Assembly: GCA_004802725.1 (NCBI GenBank) | Contig: SGPM01000120.1 | Location: 1-64,000, forward strand | Direction of reading: 5' to 3' | Source: Antrodiella citrinella | Lineage: Eukaryota; Basidiomycota; Agaricomycetes; Polyporales; Steccherinaceae | Length of the DNA: 64,000 nucleotides | In this document: in pieces, positions 32,412 to 45,307 of the stretch | Layout of the letters: every line of letters begins with the position of its first letter | How positions within the stretch are numbered: the first letter of the stretch is position 1 | Program-made: the position numbers and the translations under genes | Notes under the pieces: model-generated | The model's input: the letters and a program-made list of their open reading frames with translations, nothing else | Told to the model about the DNA's origin: nothing | Databases searched by the model: none

Positions 32412-35400
32412 ATGCAAGAGGAACAAGGTGTGCAACATTACCAGTACCCAGCTACCTGCCGCCCACTGACGTCGAGACGGCATATTGGCACACTACCAGA
32501 TACATGTCGAATATGCAGTGCACCAGCTGAGCCGGACCAGCCACTCTTTCATCCTTGCAAATGTTCCGGTACCATTCGGTACATTCACCAAGACTGGTTT
32601 GTAGCCATTAACTCGCGCCACAAACATACCTCTGACTGTCCGTCTAGTTTAACGACATGGCTAGCTCATAGCAAGAAGAAGACGTGTGATGTGTGCAAGT
32701 ATCCGTATTCTTTTACGAAAGGTATGTGATTCACTACTGTTGGAGAACTAAACAGGCTGATCCTTCTCAGTGTACTCAAAGGATATGCCGAGGCGTCTTC
32801 CTCCCCTTCTGCTGCTAAGGAGACTTGCACAGCAAGCGTTTCTAGCCGTGGTCTTCGTTCTCCGAGCGGTACTAGTTGGGATGATATGGTTGGCATTCTT
32901 GCCGTGGGCTACTATCGTGACGTGGAGGATGTATTTCACGACGGGGGAATCTACGTGAGTCTCTCGTTGGAGCCTTTGCCCTGTAGACGATCACTGAGGT
33001 TGTTTTAGTGCGTGGTGGATAAGCAGCTATCCGCGACCAGAAACCCAGCCACAACGGCATGTTCTAGTACCATCCAACACAACTTCCGCCACATCTAGCT
33101 TCAGCAACATGACGACTTCGTATAACGAGACCACGACTGCATTCCTTCACGTCCTATTCACTCATCCTATGGTCCGAAATATCTCCGCCGATATTCTCAG
33201 TGGACAAATCATTGCTTCGGTCATTGTTCTAGGTTTTGTTGCGGTATTCCTTCTGCGTGAATGGATTTCGCAGAACGCGAGACCTGGGGTGTTTGACGAT
33301 GCCGAAGCTCCACCTGAAGGTGACGCGCCGCCGCCTCTGCTCCCTGCTGAACCGGACGCTCCTGCTCCGGTCCTCCCGCCGGCCCAGGTAGCTCCTCCTT
33401 TACTATTGGATGGTCCTCTCATTCAACGGCCGAATATCATCATCGAAGATCAAGCTGAACCATCTGACACTGGTCGTCGTACGAGAAGGCGGGTCCGCGA
33501 AGGTGACTCTGAATCAGTTGCTGTCCCACCACCATCGAAGAAGGGCAAGGAGCCTGTACGCTCGAATTTAAAGGTAGCAACAAGTACGCCGAAGCGTAGG
33601 CATTCTTGGGACGGACCTTCCTCTCCATCTTCATCCCCAGTACCCTCCAGTTCCGGACTGGCACTCAACCCCGATCAAACACAATTTACCTTCACCGCCC
33701 CATTACCTTCTCATGATCCATTAGCCTCTGAAAGCCTCAGCAATACATCTCCAGTCACAGAATCTCCCTCTTCAGTTCAACTGCGACGTCCTCCACTACC
33801 TGCGTTTACACTGCCGTCATCTCCTTCGCCATCGCGAAATGTAATGAGAAGTAGAACGCAGACACCTCTAGCCTCGCCTAGCCTCGCTACATATCACGCA
33901 CCAGAGGAATTTGAGGCGGGGCCCTCGAATTACTTCCAGAGTAGCACATCTCATCTTGACAACTCTGCGGACTCGGATGAGACACTTATCGAGGATCTAC
34001 AGGATGAGCACCATCACTATTTCCGAGAAACAGAGGTCCCATTACCCCAGACCCCGGAGGAAGACTTCGTAGACATGCCCGAGTCGGAAACGGTACGATG
34101 GCACGAAGAGGATGGGAGGAGGGGTAGAAACAGAATTGTTGCACGGCATCCGCCAGCGGTAGAGAATTACGAGATGCCAGATCTGGTACCAGTCAGTGAT
34201 GAAGACGATGAGGACGAGGACGAATATGCTTTGCCATTTGAAGGCGAGATGGATGACGAGGAACACGAAGAGGAGCATCAATTGCCTGTAGGGCCTGCGC
34301 CGCGCCTTGCAGATGCTCGTCCTCGACCCGAGGAACAGCAGCCCCCTCGGCCTGACCAAGATCTCATGGATCAGGAGGAGATAGACGCGGCTATGGAAGA
34401 TGACATGGATGGAGCTCTAGAAGGTCAGCCGTTGAAGCTCAGTTATTCATTATGCAGGTCTGTCTTACATGGGTTGATCAGCCATCGGCTTGCGTGGTCC
34501 CCTCTATGGTGTAGTACAGAATGTAAGTCTATCGTAGTCAGGTATTGAGTTAAAATTGACATTTGTTTGTAGGCGGGTCTGATGATACTCGTGTTGGATA
34601 TTACCATTGCGGTCTTAGTTTGGCTCCCTTTCACAGTGGGCAAGACACTTGCTCTCTTGGCTGTGCGTGTTCCCACCTTTTCTATTTACCCTAATTAAAC
34701 GAATCTTAGCTGAATCCTCGACGGTCCGTTCAACTCCTGCATTCACCGTTGCGTGCAATTCGCTTTGTTACGGATCCTATTGTCGACCTCACGCTATACC
34801 TTATTGCACGTACCATCTTTCCTCCGCTAATACGGCTTGGCGAAAGTATCGGGAATACCACCTTCTCTACACTCACTGCACTCGTGGGAGAGCACATGGC
34901 TGTCAGAATGTTTGATTTTGTTGTTGAGATCGTAAGGCTTGCTCACTACTATCATCATGCAATCTTTGACTGACCTTCGTTAGTCCAATCGCAGCGTCCA
35001 GGCTGCAAACGCTACATGGGAATATGTGTTACCCCATATCATCCAGTCACCTGAGGCAGCTGCAGCTGCAGTGGAATCTGGCCCTTCGTTCATGGAACGA
35101 CTAGCATCTCAAGATTCCGTGTTCTTCCGCTACGCTGAACCTTACTTCGCACCTATTGGCCACACCGTCCGGGTACAATCCGCCGACGCGAAGAAAACTT
35201 GGATCACATTGGCAGTCGGTAGCGGAACGAGCTCAAGGCTATTTGCAATCTGTTTGGGCTATGCAGTCGATGCGCTACTGTTGGCATTGTACTTGAACGT
35301 CTTGACTGTTGGGAGTGTCAAGAGCGCAGGCATAGCTGTCCGGAATGCTGTTCGGCAGCAACTGCTGGTGGTAAAGGTACGTTTGACATATTCATTCGGT

Positions 35401-37458
35401 GGAGACGAGTATCATCTCATGAAATTCAGGTGGCTGGCTTCATCATTGTGGAACTCGTGGTTTTCCCGCTGGGTTGCGGAGTCATGCTCGATATTTGCAC
35501 CGTCTGGCTGTTCCCTCATGGCAGTTTCCGCTCAAGGGCTGCGTTCTTGATGTTTGCACCCCTCACCGCGGCGTTCTACCATTGGGTCCTTGGCACAATG
35601 TTCATGTTCGTATGATCTCTTCCAGTTCGAAGTATCATTCGTACTAATTTTTTACGCAGGTATCAGTTCGCAGTTCTTCTTGCCGGATGTCGTTCCATCA
35701 TGCGATCAGGTGCTATGTGGTTTATCAAGGACCCACAGGACCAGAATTTCCATCCAATCCGGGATATTCTTGAACGACCCACATTTGTTCAGATTCGGAA
35801 GTTGCTCTTGAGTGCAGTGATGTATGGGCTGGTTGTCCTCAGCGGTGTTGCCACTGTGTCTGGTCTCCTCCGCATCTTCAGCCGGACAATAATGCCTTTC
35901 CGATGGAAAGTCACGTGAGTAACACGTTCAGTCCCTGTGAGCCGTGAGCTGAACTTTTGTCAACAGGGAGCCACTATCGGAGGTACCAATCGACTTGTTA
36001 TTCCTGCTTATAGCATTGCCATACACGCTCCACTACTTCCGACCGAAGAGATTCATTCACAAAGCCGGTACCAGGCTCTGGCGAACAGTCTCTCGCCTCC
36101 TACGCCTCACCTCGTATATGTTTGGCGAACGGCACGCGTCTGAAGAATATACTCCGACAGGCTCACCGTGGAGACAACTATTCGTACAGCAGGGAATTGA
36201 AATGGATGATTCGGAGGCTAAACACGATGGGACATTCAGACGGGTTCCTAACAACGATAATGTTGCACTCGTCAAGCACGAATCAGCCACCATTGAGGTC
36301 GATGCTGAGGGCGAACCGCTCAGCGATCGGGATCGTCGTCTTCTGGCGCTCCAGAACGCGGAGGCGGAGAAGATGAAGAGGAACGTGAAAGAGGACTACA
36401 TCATTGTCTATTTACCACCGCACTTCCGATACCGCATAGTAACTTTCATCTTCACTATGTGGGTGATAGGATCTACGGGACTCGCATTGGCCCTTGCGGG
36501 ACCGATCTTCCTTGGCCGTGGTTTCTTTGGACTTTTCCTGTCACGTCAGGTCCATGATGGATACTCCTTCCTTGCAGGTTTCTACCTACTCTGGGCGTGT
36601 TGGTTAATCGCTGTTGCCGTTGAGCGCATGGACAAACGGCGTCAACGGCGCAGCGGCAGCGAGCCGCGCGCCCAGTTTCCCCTCTATCTCGCGAAACGCA
36701 CTCTGCTTTGGATCGCTCAAGTCGCCTATTTGGTCTTCTTCCTTGGATTCGTGATACCCACTCTAGTGGCATTGGTCATGGAGTTGTACATCATCTTGCC
36801 AGCGCGCATGTCTATCAATGCGGACTTGGAACCTAGAATTCGGATTGTGGATATGTGGGCGCTGGGTTTGGTGTATTCGAAGATTGCGCTGCGGGCGCAT
36901 AGGATGCAGGCTGCTGATGGACGTATTGCGCGAGGCATTGATCATGTACGTTCCAAACTTTTGAGTGTTGCACCAAACTTACAGCCAATTCCAGATACGT
37001 CGTACTGGATGGACGCATCCCGATCCGTTCAGGGCGACTAAAGAGGTGATAATCCCGCTGACGGGAGGTCTGTTTAGCATGATTCTTGTACCTGCTATCC
37101 TACTCTGGGGGGCACGTCGCTTGGACGTTTTCCGTGTAGACGACAACTTCTTATGTATGTCTTTCCGTTCACGTCACCCGTCTGAAGATTTACTAATGTT
37201 ACAAATTCAGTCTTGCACGTCTACCCGTCCCTCTTCACAGTAGCAGGATGCGCCCACGGGATCTCGGCGCTCTCGAGCCTCATCGGGACGTGGTCGCAGA
37301 GCGTACGGGACAAAGAGTTCCTTGTCGAGATGCGCCTGCAGAACCTCGAGGCTGACGTCGCGGCCAAGGAAAAGAAGCAAAGGGAGAAGGAGAAGGAGAG
37401 GGCGGAGAGTGCTTCGCCTGTTCTAGATGCGGACCAGTATTTGGACGAAGATGACTGA
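32412..37458 (+). CDS. SSM4: ERAD E3 ubiquitin ligase Doa10/MARCH6 (RING-CH, polytopic)
   Basis: Large multi-pass ER/inner nuclear membrane ubiquitin ligase that destroys misfolded and degron-bearing proteins, in yeast including the sterol enzyme Erg1. The N-terminal RING-CH reads TCRICSAPAEPDQPLFHPCK, then CSGTIRYIHQDC after splicing, then KKTCDVCKYPYSFTK, preserving C4HC3. Then come paired membrane helices (LAVVFVLRAVLVGMIWLAFL; IIASVIVLGFVAVFLL) and a long cytosolic Pro/Ser/Glu-rich loop (about 33290-34400). The conserved polytopic core includes GLLMILVLDITIAVLVWLPF-like helices (34570-34670), VWLFPHGSFRSRAAFLMFAP, KDPQDQNFHPIRDILERPTF (the TD domain) and DYIIVYLPPHFRYRIVTFIF. The protein ends LDADQYLDEDD. 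Many 50-65 nt introns. It is larger than most genes here, as in the family. The intron at 32597-32647 lies inside the RING-CH motif. Confidence 0.92.
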
Positions 37459-37958
37459 ACTCGGACCGTACGTACATGCCATTGTAATGGTCCGAGTGCT
37501 CACTAGGAACTAGCAGTGGACTTATTTATCCCATCTAGTGTATCCCTCTAGCTGTCGTACATATCGTAATTTCTCAAGGCAAATAATATCCCCCCACACG
37601 CTTGTACCCATTGTCGACATGTTGGAGGTCACAGACTACACTGGGGAGAGGCGATGTGATAGTCATAATATCATTTCCACTTAGGGCACCAGAGCTGTTC
37701 TACAAAGCTTAGAAGTACACAGTCACAGAACGACAAAAAATACAAATGTCCTCCGAAATAACATGTTGAAGATAGAACCATAAGCAGAGAGGTGACCCGC
37801 CTTTTCAGTCCTCGTTATTGCCGTGAATATGGACATCACGACGTTCGTGAATGCTAAGATAGGGTGGGGAAGTGAGGGAAGTGTAGGTAGGATTCGGCAT
37901 TTCAAGGATATGAATGTGGGTGCTCATAGCCGCAGGAATGAGTGTCGAAAGTCATGCT
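37459..37958. other. convergent 3' intergenic region
   Basis: Separates the Doa10 and RING protein stop codons. It carries A/T-rich 3' flanks and no gene-like frame. Confidence 0.4.
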
Positions 37959-39857
37959 TCAGAGGAAGTCCAGCTCATCTCCTGACAGAAGCCCATCAAA
38001 CCAAGCGTCGGAGTCGGAGTCGTCGTATTCCTGATCGCGTTCCACTCTGACCAGCTTCCATGCACTCCATGTGCCGTCGTCGTGATCAACCCTCTCCCAC
38101 CGTTCCGGCCGCTCATGAATATCACGAGTAATCCAATCCATGAACTCCTCTCCGCTCGCATCATGATCTAACAGACTGACGTTCCACCCAAGATGGACCG
38201 TATTGTCTCCGTCGACAAGAGCTTGCAACCCTTCGCCATGGTCGTACCGGAGTTGGAAGAGGTGAATCATTTGGAGCGTGCAGCCGCGACGAAGCATGGA
38301 GAGTTCTTCGCCTTCAACGTCGTCGAGATAGGCGTAGTCCCGCGGAGACAGCTGGCCGTTTGGAGGCTCCCAATGTGGGTGCACCCAACTCCCTTGGTAT
38401 TCCTCATCATCCGAATCATCGTCATACTCGGACCCATACCCTCCGTATCCTTCTCCATCCGAGGACCACTGATCCTCTTCATCTTCATCATCTCCATCGT
38501 CCTCATCTCCATCGTTATTATCCATGCCGGCATTCTTCGTGAAGATACCTTTCCAGGGGTCAACCTCGGGAGGAGGCGAGTCGCGCGGGGGTAGAGCTCC
38601 AGGCGTCCCAGCTTTATGTTTCTCCAAGGCAGCGGCAACGGACTTCACGACAAAAAGAGGGATGGGTCGAGTGCGTATGTGCGTGCGACATACTGGGCAG
38701 ATCTTTTTACGCTGTACTATCGGTTGAGAGTTGGCCCATGAATGAATGGGATCGCTGGAGGCAGCGTTACGAAACCATTCTTGAAGGCATACCATACAAC
38801 ACACATGTCCACAGGGTGAAAGACTGAAGGAGGGAAGCGTTAAGTTTGAAAACTGAGGACAGAGGCCCGACAACGTACCCATAAGGTCTGGCTAGAATGT
38901 CCATGCATATGTGGCAGTTCATGTGGCCCTCAATGGTGGTGATGAGCTACGAAGCAGTCAGGTTCCGAGGAATATTCAAACACTGCGTTTACTAACATCT
39001 TCTGCTTTCTTTGAATGCGATTGTAATGTAGCAATTTCGGATAACTGCTCAGATGTCATCTAGGAGGTGTGATAAGTGTTCTGTTTCAGTGCACAGAGTG
39101 GAGCCATACCTTGTGTGCGTTTGAAAGCTCCTTTCGCAGCTTGTCGAGCTCCTGGGGAAAGTTTAAGACCAACAGAGGTATATAACATACGCCAAAACCG
39201 ACCTTGTCTTGCTTACGCGTTCTCTTCTCAGTATGATGAATTTGCTGATGACGGGAAAGAATTACGATCAGTAAGTTGACTAGGGTAGAAGACATTCATA
39301 CGTACACGCTTCAGATCCTCCACTTCCTTCTTCAGACGTGTTGTATCGTCAGGTCCACACATCATGACATCTTCATCCTTGCCCTCATCCTCGGATACCT
39401 CTGAGAAGGCCCTTGATGTCATACGACGCAACGGATCGCGAGATCGAGACTCTTCTCTTCGCTTATGCTTAGCAGGTTGACGTGAGTCAGAGGTGCGTTG
39501 AATGTCGGCTTCTGTAGCAGCCTGCCCCGACTGCCTATGCCTTTGTCTCGACTTTCCGACTGAGACTTCGTCGGACGCAACAGAATCACGTGTGGGTCGA
39601 GTGTTTGAGGAATGGGTGGACAATGCAGAACTGGATTTCTTCTTCCTACGCAAAGGTCCTGGTGGTCCAGCGTCCCCTGAACGTGGAACTAGAACTGTAT
39701 CGTCTGACATTCGTGCGTCCGGCGTCCGAGACCGTCGCCTGCGAGAGGGACCAGATACTGGAGTTTGAGGGCGATTCTCTCTGTGTCTGTTGGACGCGGT
39801 AGAGCGACGGTTGGATGAGGACGGTTGGGAGGAAGTTGCCACTGGATTCGAAGGCAT
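37959..39857 (-). CDS. coiled-coil RING-finger protein with acidic C-terminus
   Basis: Putative E3 ubiquitin ligase of an agaric type. It starts at the first ATG (MPSNPVATSSQPSSS). About 190 residues are Arg/Ser-rich and disordered (RRRRSRTPD, KHKRREESRSRDPLRR). A coiled coil follows, encoded by three small phase-0 exons (39203-39244, 39110-39151, 38997-39059). The C3HC4 RING reads MNCHICMDILARPYG, LSPCGHVCCMVCLQEWFRN and KKICPVCRTHIRTRPIP. After it comes a very acidic run (NNDGDEDDGDDEDEEDQWSS) and a folded C-terminal part (GCTLQMIHLFQLRYDHGEGL ... HERPERWERVDHDDGTWSAW) ending DGLLSGDELDFL. The RING spacing C-x2-C...C-x-H-x3-C-x2-C...C-x2-C is complete. Substrates are unknown. Head-to-head with argininosuccinate synthase. 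Confidence 0.82.
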
Positions 39858-40160
39858 GCTATTGTGTGAATGAGATCTGAACAAAAGTGCACCGTTAGAA
39901 TCCCCCTGATTATGGTTTACTTGAGCTGCAGTCTACTCACGGGAAACGAGACGACGAGCAGGAAGAGAGGATGATGGTCGTTGAGGACAATGAGCAGCTA
40001 AGCCGCAACTCACTCAGGCTCATGACCGCAGGCGCGGAGTCTGAATGTTTCCGCTACATGCATTCACCACGTGGGATCCCTTATAGGGTAATCATAATTT
40101 TCGATCATCCTTCCGAGTCATTATCATTATCAGTCGCTCTTGAACCACCACTATCTCAAC

Positions 40161-41893
40161 ATGGTTGAAGCAAAAGGACGTGTTTTGCTTGCATACTCCG
40201 GAGGTTTGGGTACGATTTCTTACTATTCTCAAGCATTTCGATCCACTGACTGTCGCGGTCCGCAGATACCTCATGTATCCTGGCTTGGTTGATCGAGGAG
40301 GGTTATGAGGTCTATGCCTTCATGGCCGATGTCGGTCAAGAAGAGGTAGCGAAAAACCATGAGTCACTCCAATCTATTCGCTGATCTTGTACCGTCGATC
40401 GTCAGGACTTCGAAGCTGCACGAAAGAAAGCCCTCGCTGTGGGCGCAAAGAAGTTCTTCCTTGAGGTCTGGCGGGGAGATTTCATGAGCACATCGCGCCG
40501 TATTTTGACGGACGTTATAGGACCTCAAGCGTGAGTTCATCACCGAACTTATCTACCCTGCTGTGCAGGCAAACGCGATCTATGAAGTGAGCACACTGAG
40601 TCATTTCGAATTCATCATCTAACGTCCCTGTAGAATGTGTACCTTTTGGGTACTTCTCTCGCTCGACCTGTCATCGCACGTGGGATGATGTCTGTAGCAG
40701 ATAAGGAGGGCTGTGAGTGAGTCATTCGATTTGCTCTCTGTTGTGTGTGGAGTCCTCGCACGCCAGCGTGATACTGACTGTTATATTACAACAGCTTTGT
40801 CTCACATGGATGCACTGGTAAAGGCAACGACCAAGTGCGATTTGAACTTGCATTCTACGGGCTGAAACCCGACATCAAAGTTATCGCACCATGGCGTATC
40901 CCAGGTCCGTCTGTATTCTGTCACAATCATCCGTCGCGTTCTCACATTCATCTGTAAAGATTTCTATAATCGCTTCGCGGGTCGCCAAGCATTACTAACA
41001 TACGCAGCTGAGAAGCAGATCCCCGTCCAACAAACTGCTGCCAAGCCATGGTCAACAGATGAAAACCTCTTCCATATCTCCTATGAGGCCGGTATTCTCG
41101 AAGACCCGGACGTCACCCCTCCCACAGACATGTGGAAACTCACCACTGCTCCTGAAGATGCCCCGACTACTCCCGAAAGAATTACCATCGAGTTCAAGGC
41201 TGGTATCCCCGTCAAGGTGACCGTGCCGGACTCCGGAAAGGAACACACCGACGCTGTAGACGTATTCATGACCCTCAATGCTCTTGCACGGAAGCACGGT
41301 ATCGGTCGCATTGATATCGTCGAGAACAGATTCATCGGTGTCAAGTCTCGTGGTTGCTACGAGTCCCCTGCGGCTACTATCCTTCGTGTAGCCCACATGG
41401 ACTTGGAGGGGTTGACCCTCGACAGGAACGTCCGTTCGCTCCGTGACCAGTTCGTCACTATCGAGCTCAGTCGTATCCTGTACAATGGACACTGGTTCAC
41501 TCCTGAAAGGGAGTTTGTAACCAGCTCCATTCCTGCCAGCCAGAGGACCGTCAACGGTCTCGTGAGGCTCAAGCTCTACAAGGGTAACGTCGTTGTGGAG
41601 GGACGATCTTCAGACGAGGTTCGTTCGCATTGTTCCGAGCCACGCCTCATCTAAATTTGTCTGTCTAGGGCCTTTACGATGAGAAGTTCTCCTCTATGGA
41701 TGAGCTTGGTGGCTTTGAGCCAACCGATACCACAGGCTTCATTCAGATTGAGTCTATCCGTATCAAAAAGTAGGTCGCACTGTCTCCCTTGTTATTTTCG
41801 CTTATAGCGTTCCTCGATAGGTGGGCCCAGGCTAACGTTCGCAAGGGCCAATCTGGCGTCGAGCCGAAGGATGTGTACGGTTCTAGAGCATAA
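40161..41893 (+). CDS. ARG1: argininosuccinate synthase
   Basis: Joins citrulline and aspartate with ATP to form argininosuccinate, the penultimate step of arginine synthesis in the cytosol. Starts [16 protein letters not shown]. The ATP-binding P-loop SGGLDTS is completed across the first intron (exon ends at GGTTTGG, next begins ATACCTC). Further blocks: [115 protein letters not shown] and [20 protein letters not shown]. The protein ends [13 protein letters not shown]. About eight introns of 50-80 nt. Overall length is near the 410-420 residues usual for the enzyme. Divergent from the RING protein gene, 303 bases apart. Confidence 0.96.
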
Positions 41894-42358
41894 TTTTGAA
41901 CATAGGCCGTCCGACTATATACTGTTGAAGCAACTTGTAATAATACCTAGCCAAACGAACCAACGATTGTTGTGTGACCGCCACAGTCTTCTCTGCGGCT
42001 TCACATGGACAGATCTACCGAATCTCAAGCTGAGGCAGAGTCTCACAATGAGATCTTGTCCTGACGCTGCTTGGACTACGTGCCCACCGCTGACGGTGAG
42101 GTTTTTCGATGGCATGCAATGGTACCTGCAGATTCTTTGGTATGGACAAGAGATGCATGAAATTGACCCAGACCATGGCGAATGTGGAATGTGTAGGGAC
42201 GCAATGGCGGCGGTCTACACACTGTTTTGATGCCCATACGACTCTACGTATATGTGGCTCACATGAGTGTGGTTTGTGCAAGTCACGCACGCACATGAAA
42301 CTGTTACAATTCTTGACTATGAATAAGATGACATTAAACTACGCCGAAAAAGTATCTT
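41894..42358. other. intergenic region, no gene seen
   Basis: Downstream flank of argininosuccinate synthase. Frames on both strands are short, Cys/His-rich by chance and without conserved blocks. Confidence 0.35.
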
Positions 42359-44350
42359 GTGGTACATCAATCTGACGACAACGGCTTTGTATCTGCTCGT
42401 CCTTCTGAGATAGCGGTCAAAATAGTCCTGGGGAGGTCGGCGATTTGTTTGAGAGTGAGATCGGGTGACAGAAGGTACACAGGTTTCACTGAAACCCAGC
42501 CTGGACCTGTACAAGGAAACATCACGAAACAGGTCATCCGGCCCCGATCCGTAACACCATGTTTGCACGAGTTGAATACATCTACAAGAGTGAAAGGGAA
42601 AACTTACTTGAGTTGCACATGTTGTGTCACCTCTTGCTTAGCACTGATAGTGTCATCACAATAGTGTTTGCATTTCCAGTCATCCGAGTCTGCAGCTAGC
42701 GTGGCCTTGGCTGCGGCAACACGTTCAAGTTATTGCGTCTTCTGGAAGATTAGGTCTGGTAAATCTGCGGTGGTGGTAAATTTGACTATTGCGTGTGGCA
42801 GCAAGCCGAACATGTTTAAGCTACAAGCCTCTAGTCAACTCTATATTCACACCGAAGTAAGCTTGTCACTTACAGCAGAACGCCAAGTGTATACGGTTTG
42901 TACACCTTGGTGATGGTCATCGCTCGTATAGCCTTCTATGACGCATAATAGCCGAGTGCTGAGTTTGTCCACGTGCTCCGCAGACACCAAAGATGGATCA
43001 CATCCAGAAGCCTCGATTATTTGCTGCACTGTTGGGTACACCCAACGGTCGAGAATAGGCCACCGGTGAGAATGTATCGTCCGGAACTTCACCTGGAGGT
43101 TTACAGCATAGCGAGTCACTAGAGGTCAGACAGGCCGGGGGCTGAGACCAACTGCATTCGTTGGTAGCTGGATATGTGAGGTATGCTTGATGCAAACGGT
43201 GCCCATCTGAACAACGGTGGAACGTCCCTATGGCTAGAGATCCCAGATCGGCATCGACTGGTAGACTGAGGGTAGTAGCACTATTTATCTGTTCAACAAG
43301 GGCAATAGTCGCTTTCGCTCTCCAGCCAGCTACCAGGTCAGCTATGTTTGGCCTCGATCCGTCAAAGCTGGATAGAGTAATCGTAGTGTCTGTGTGTGCC
43401 TCGACGATCTCGCGAACTGAAGGAAGTAGAGCGAACTGATGCACGGACAGGAAGATGTCGTTGTATGGTCTTGCGAGAAAGTCGACTATGTCAGTAAGCT
43501 TGTCCAGATTATCATCCACCTGCATCGCGAGCCTCCGTTGTTTGAATCTTTCCACAAAATCAATCAAATACGACTTCAAACGTCGCCATGCTAGCCACAC
43601 AAATGTTGTCAGCTTATATGACGATTTCTATCGTGCAACACACCTCGTCCAGACAAAACTTTAGGCTCGACTGTCATTGAGGAGAACTGGTCGTGGTAGG
43701 TTGGCGAATCGATGACGAAATCAAGTTCTTTTCTCCAACCAAGGTCTGTAAGCTTCTCGTAACTACGAGTTTAGGATGAGCATAAGTTATGACGGCAGTC
43801 TGCTCGAAGCGGGAGGAATTGACTCTTCTTGCCGACTACGCAGAAGTTCTGCAATACGGGCCTCTTTTCGCAACTCCAGCCATATCTTGATTTTGGAAAC
43901 GAGCTGCCAGGCATCACAATGCTTGAGTACATCCAGCTCAATCATAGTCACACTTACTTCAGCCATTTCTGTGACAGATGATCGCCTCTGAGCTATTAAT
44001 GTCTCGTGTCCGCGCTGGCCCGCGTGCTTCCAGAGCTTGCTGAACGTGAGAATATCCGACTTCAGGTACCTTTCGATATCATTTGCTTCAACGACAAAAA
44101 ATATCAGCACGATCATTCGCGTTGTTGACCTCAACATCATCTCACCTTTGCGGCCTTTGAAGACTCGGTAAACGCCACTCCGAGAGACCATCTTCCGGAA
44201 CTTCAGAAGATACTGTAGAGACAGAGTCCGCGGATACGGTCCTGTCGAGTATATCAGTACGTTGAGAAATCCACACCAGCCGACAACACGTACAATCTTG
44301 AGATACAGACTTGACAGATACGCATTCCCGTTTCCCATGACTCGGAACAA
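42359..44350 (-). CDS. agaric orphan protein with C2H2-like C-terminus, structure uncertain, possibly decayed
   Basis: Several minus-strand segments look like one multi-exon gene of a family common in Agaricomycetes, usually found C-terminal to F-box-like domains. Exons in order: IWLELRKEARIAELLRSRQE; YEKLTDLGWRKELDFVIDSP (joined through a GTCATA-AG intron); AWRRLKSYLIDFVERFKQRR and DIFLSVHQFALLPSVREIVE; RTIHSHRWPILDRWVYPTVQ; and a zinc-finger-like DWKCKHYCDDTISAKQEVTQ. The link between the third-last and last parts needs an intron to skip a stop (near 42735), and I could not define the true start or stop. Outer coordinates are therefore limits, not a model. Either it is an intact gene with unclear splicing or an early pseudogene. 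Confidence 0.4.
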
Positions 44351-45307
44351 TTACGCTACGCTTGAGACACCCCTGAAGACAAGATGAACGTCAGAAAACT
44401 TGCGCATGACAGCCGTACGAATGAACATACAACACATGTATTCTCGAACAGAAAACAGGCATACACTGGCTCTGACAGCAATGAAGGACATTCCGGTAAA
44501 TCTTCAAGGTTACGCCGAGCGGCTTTACATAGGGGAGCGGAGCTGCGACTCATCAAGGCAGTACGAAAACCTTTGGTAGTTCGAGCAAGGTGTAGCAAGT
44601 CAAGCGGGATCAGATATACTGATATCTATAGAACAGATGCAGTATTAGTTCGATTAACAATATATACTGAATGAGACGCACCTCGAAGTGAACATCCAAC
44701 GGCAGTCCCAGAAGGTCGGTCGTTGGATGAAGGCCACAGGCCCGGTCAGTATGGGTTATCAAACGATTCTGTTGTTCATTTCGAGGCTTTGTCTTCCCGT
44801 TTTACAGTCTTTCTGGGTGCCATCTTGTAATACCGTCAGAACACTTTGTGAAAAAGGATGAGGCAGTAGTTCCAAACAAAATCAGCGTCGGTTACAAGTT
44901 GGATGCAAGTACCGTACCGTCACTCAAGCTCAAGATTCATGAATGGCCAGCATGGAAGCGCCCATAAATGATCATTGTGTGTGACTGACCAATGGGCGCC
45001 TATAATAAGAATGAGATAAGGAGCGTAGCAGCGAACCCCGAAAACGCTGCTTATAATCACGAGTCAACGCTTGAAGCTTGATGTTAAACATTTCATACCT
45101 GAGTAGCACTGTACTCACTAGTACTCGCACACACTGACACTACAGTAGACGCAAATTTGACAGTGTAATTGCAGTTTCCTGATTTGCTCACAACCCGGGG
45201 ATCGGCGGAAAAAGCCGTCACCAAGGGTCTGACATAATTTCTCAGCAACCCACGTATACCTTGAGAATCGTGTTCACATCCTCCTTGCACCCTCACCATC
45301 TACCGAA
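44351..45307. other. intergenic region upstream of GRX5
   Basis: Nearly 1 kb with no supportable gene. It contains a short inverted repeat, AGCGCCCAT...ATGGGCGCC near 44956-45001, within the region that should carry the GRX5 promoter. Otherwise unremarkable. Confidence 0.35.
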
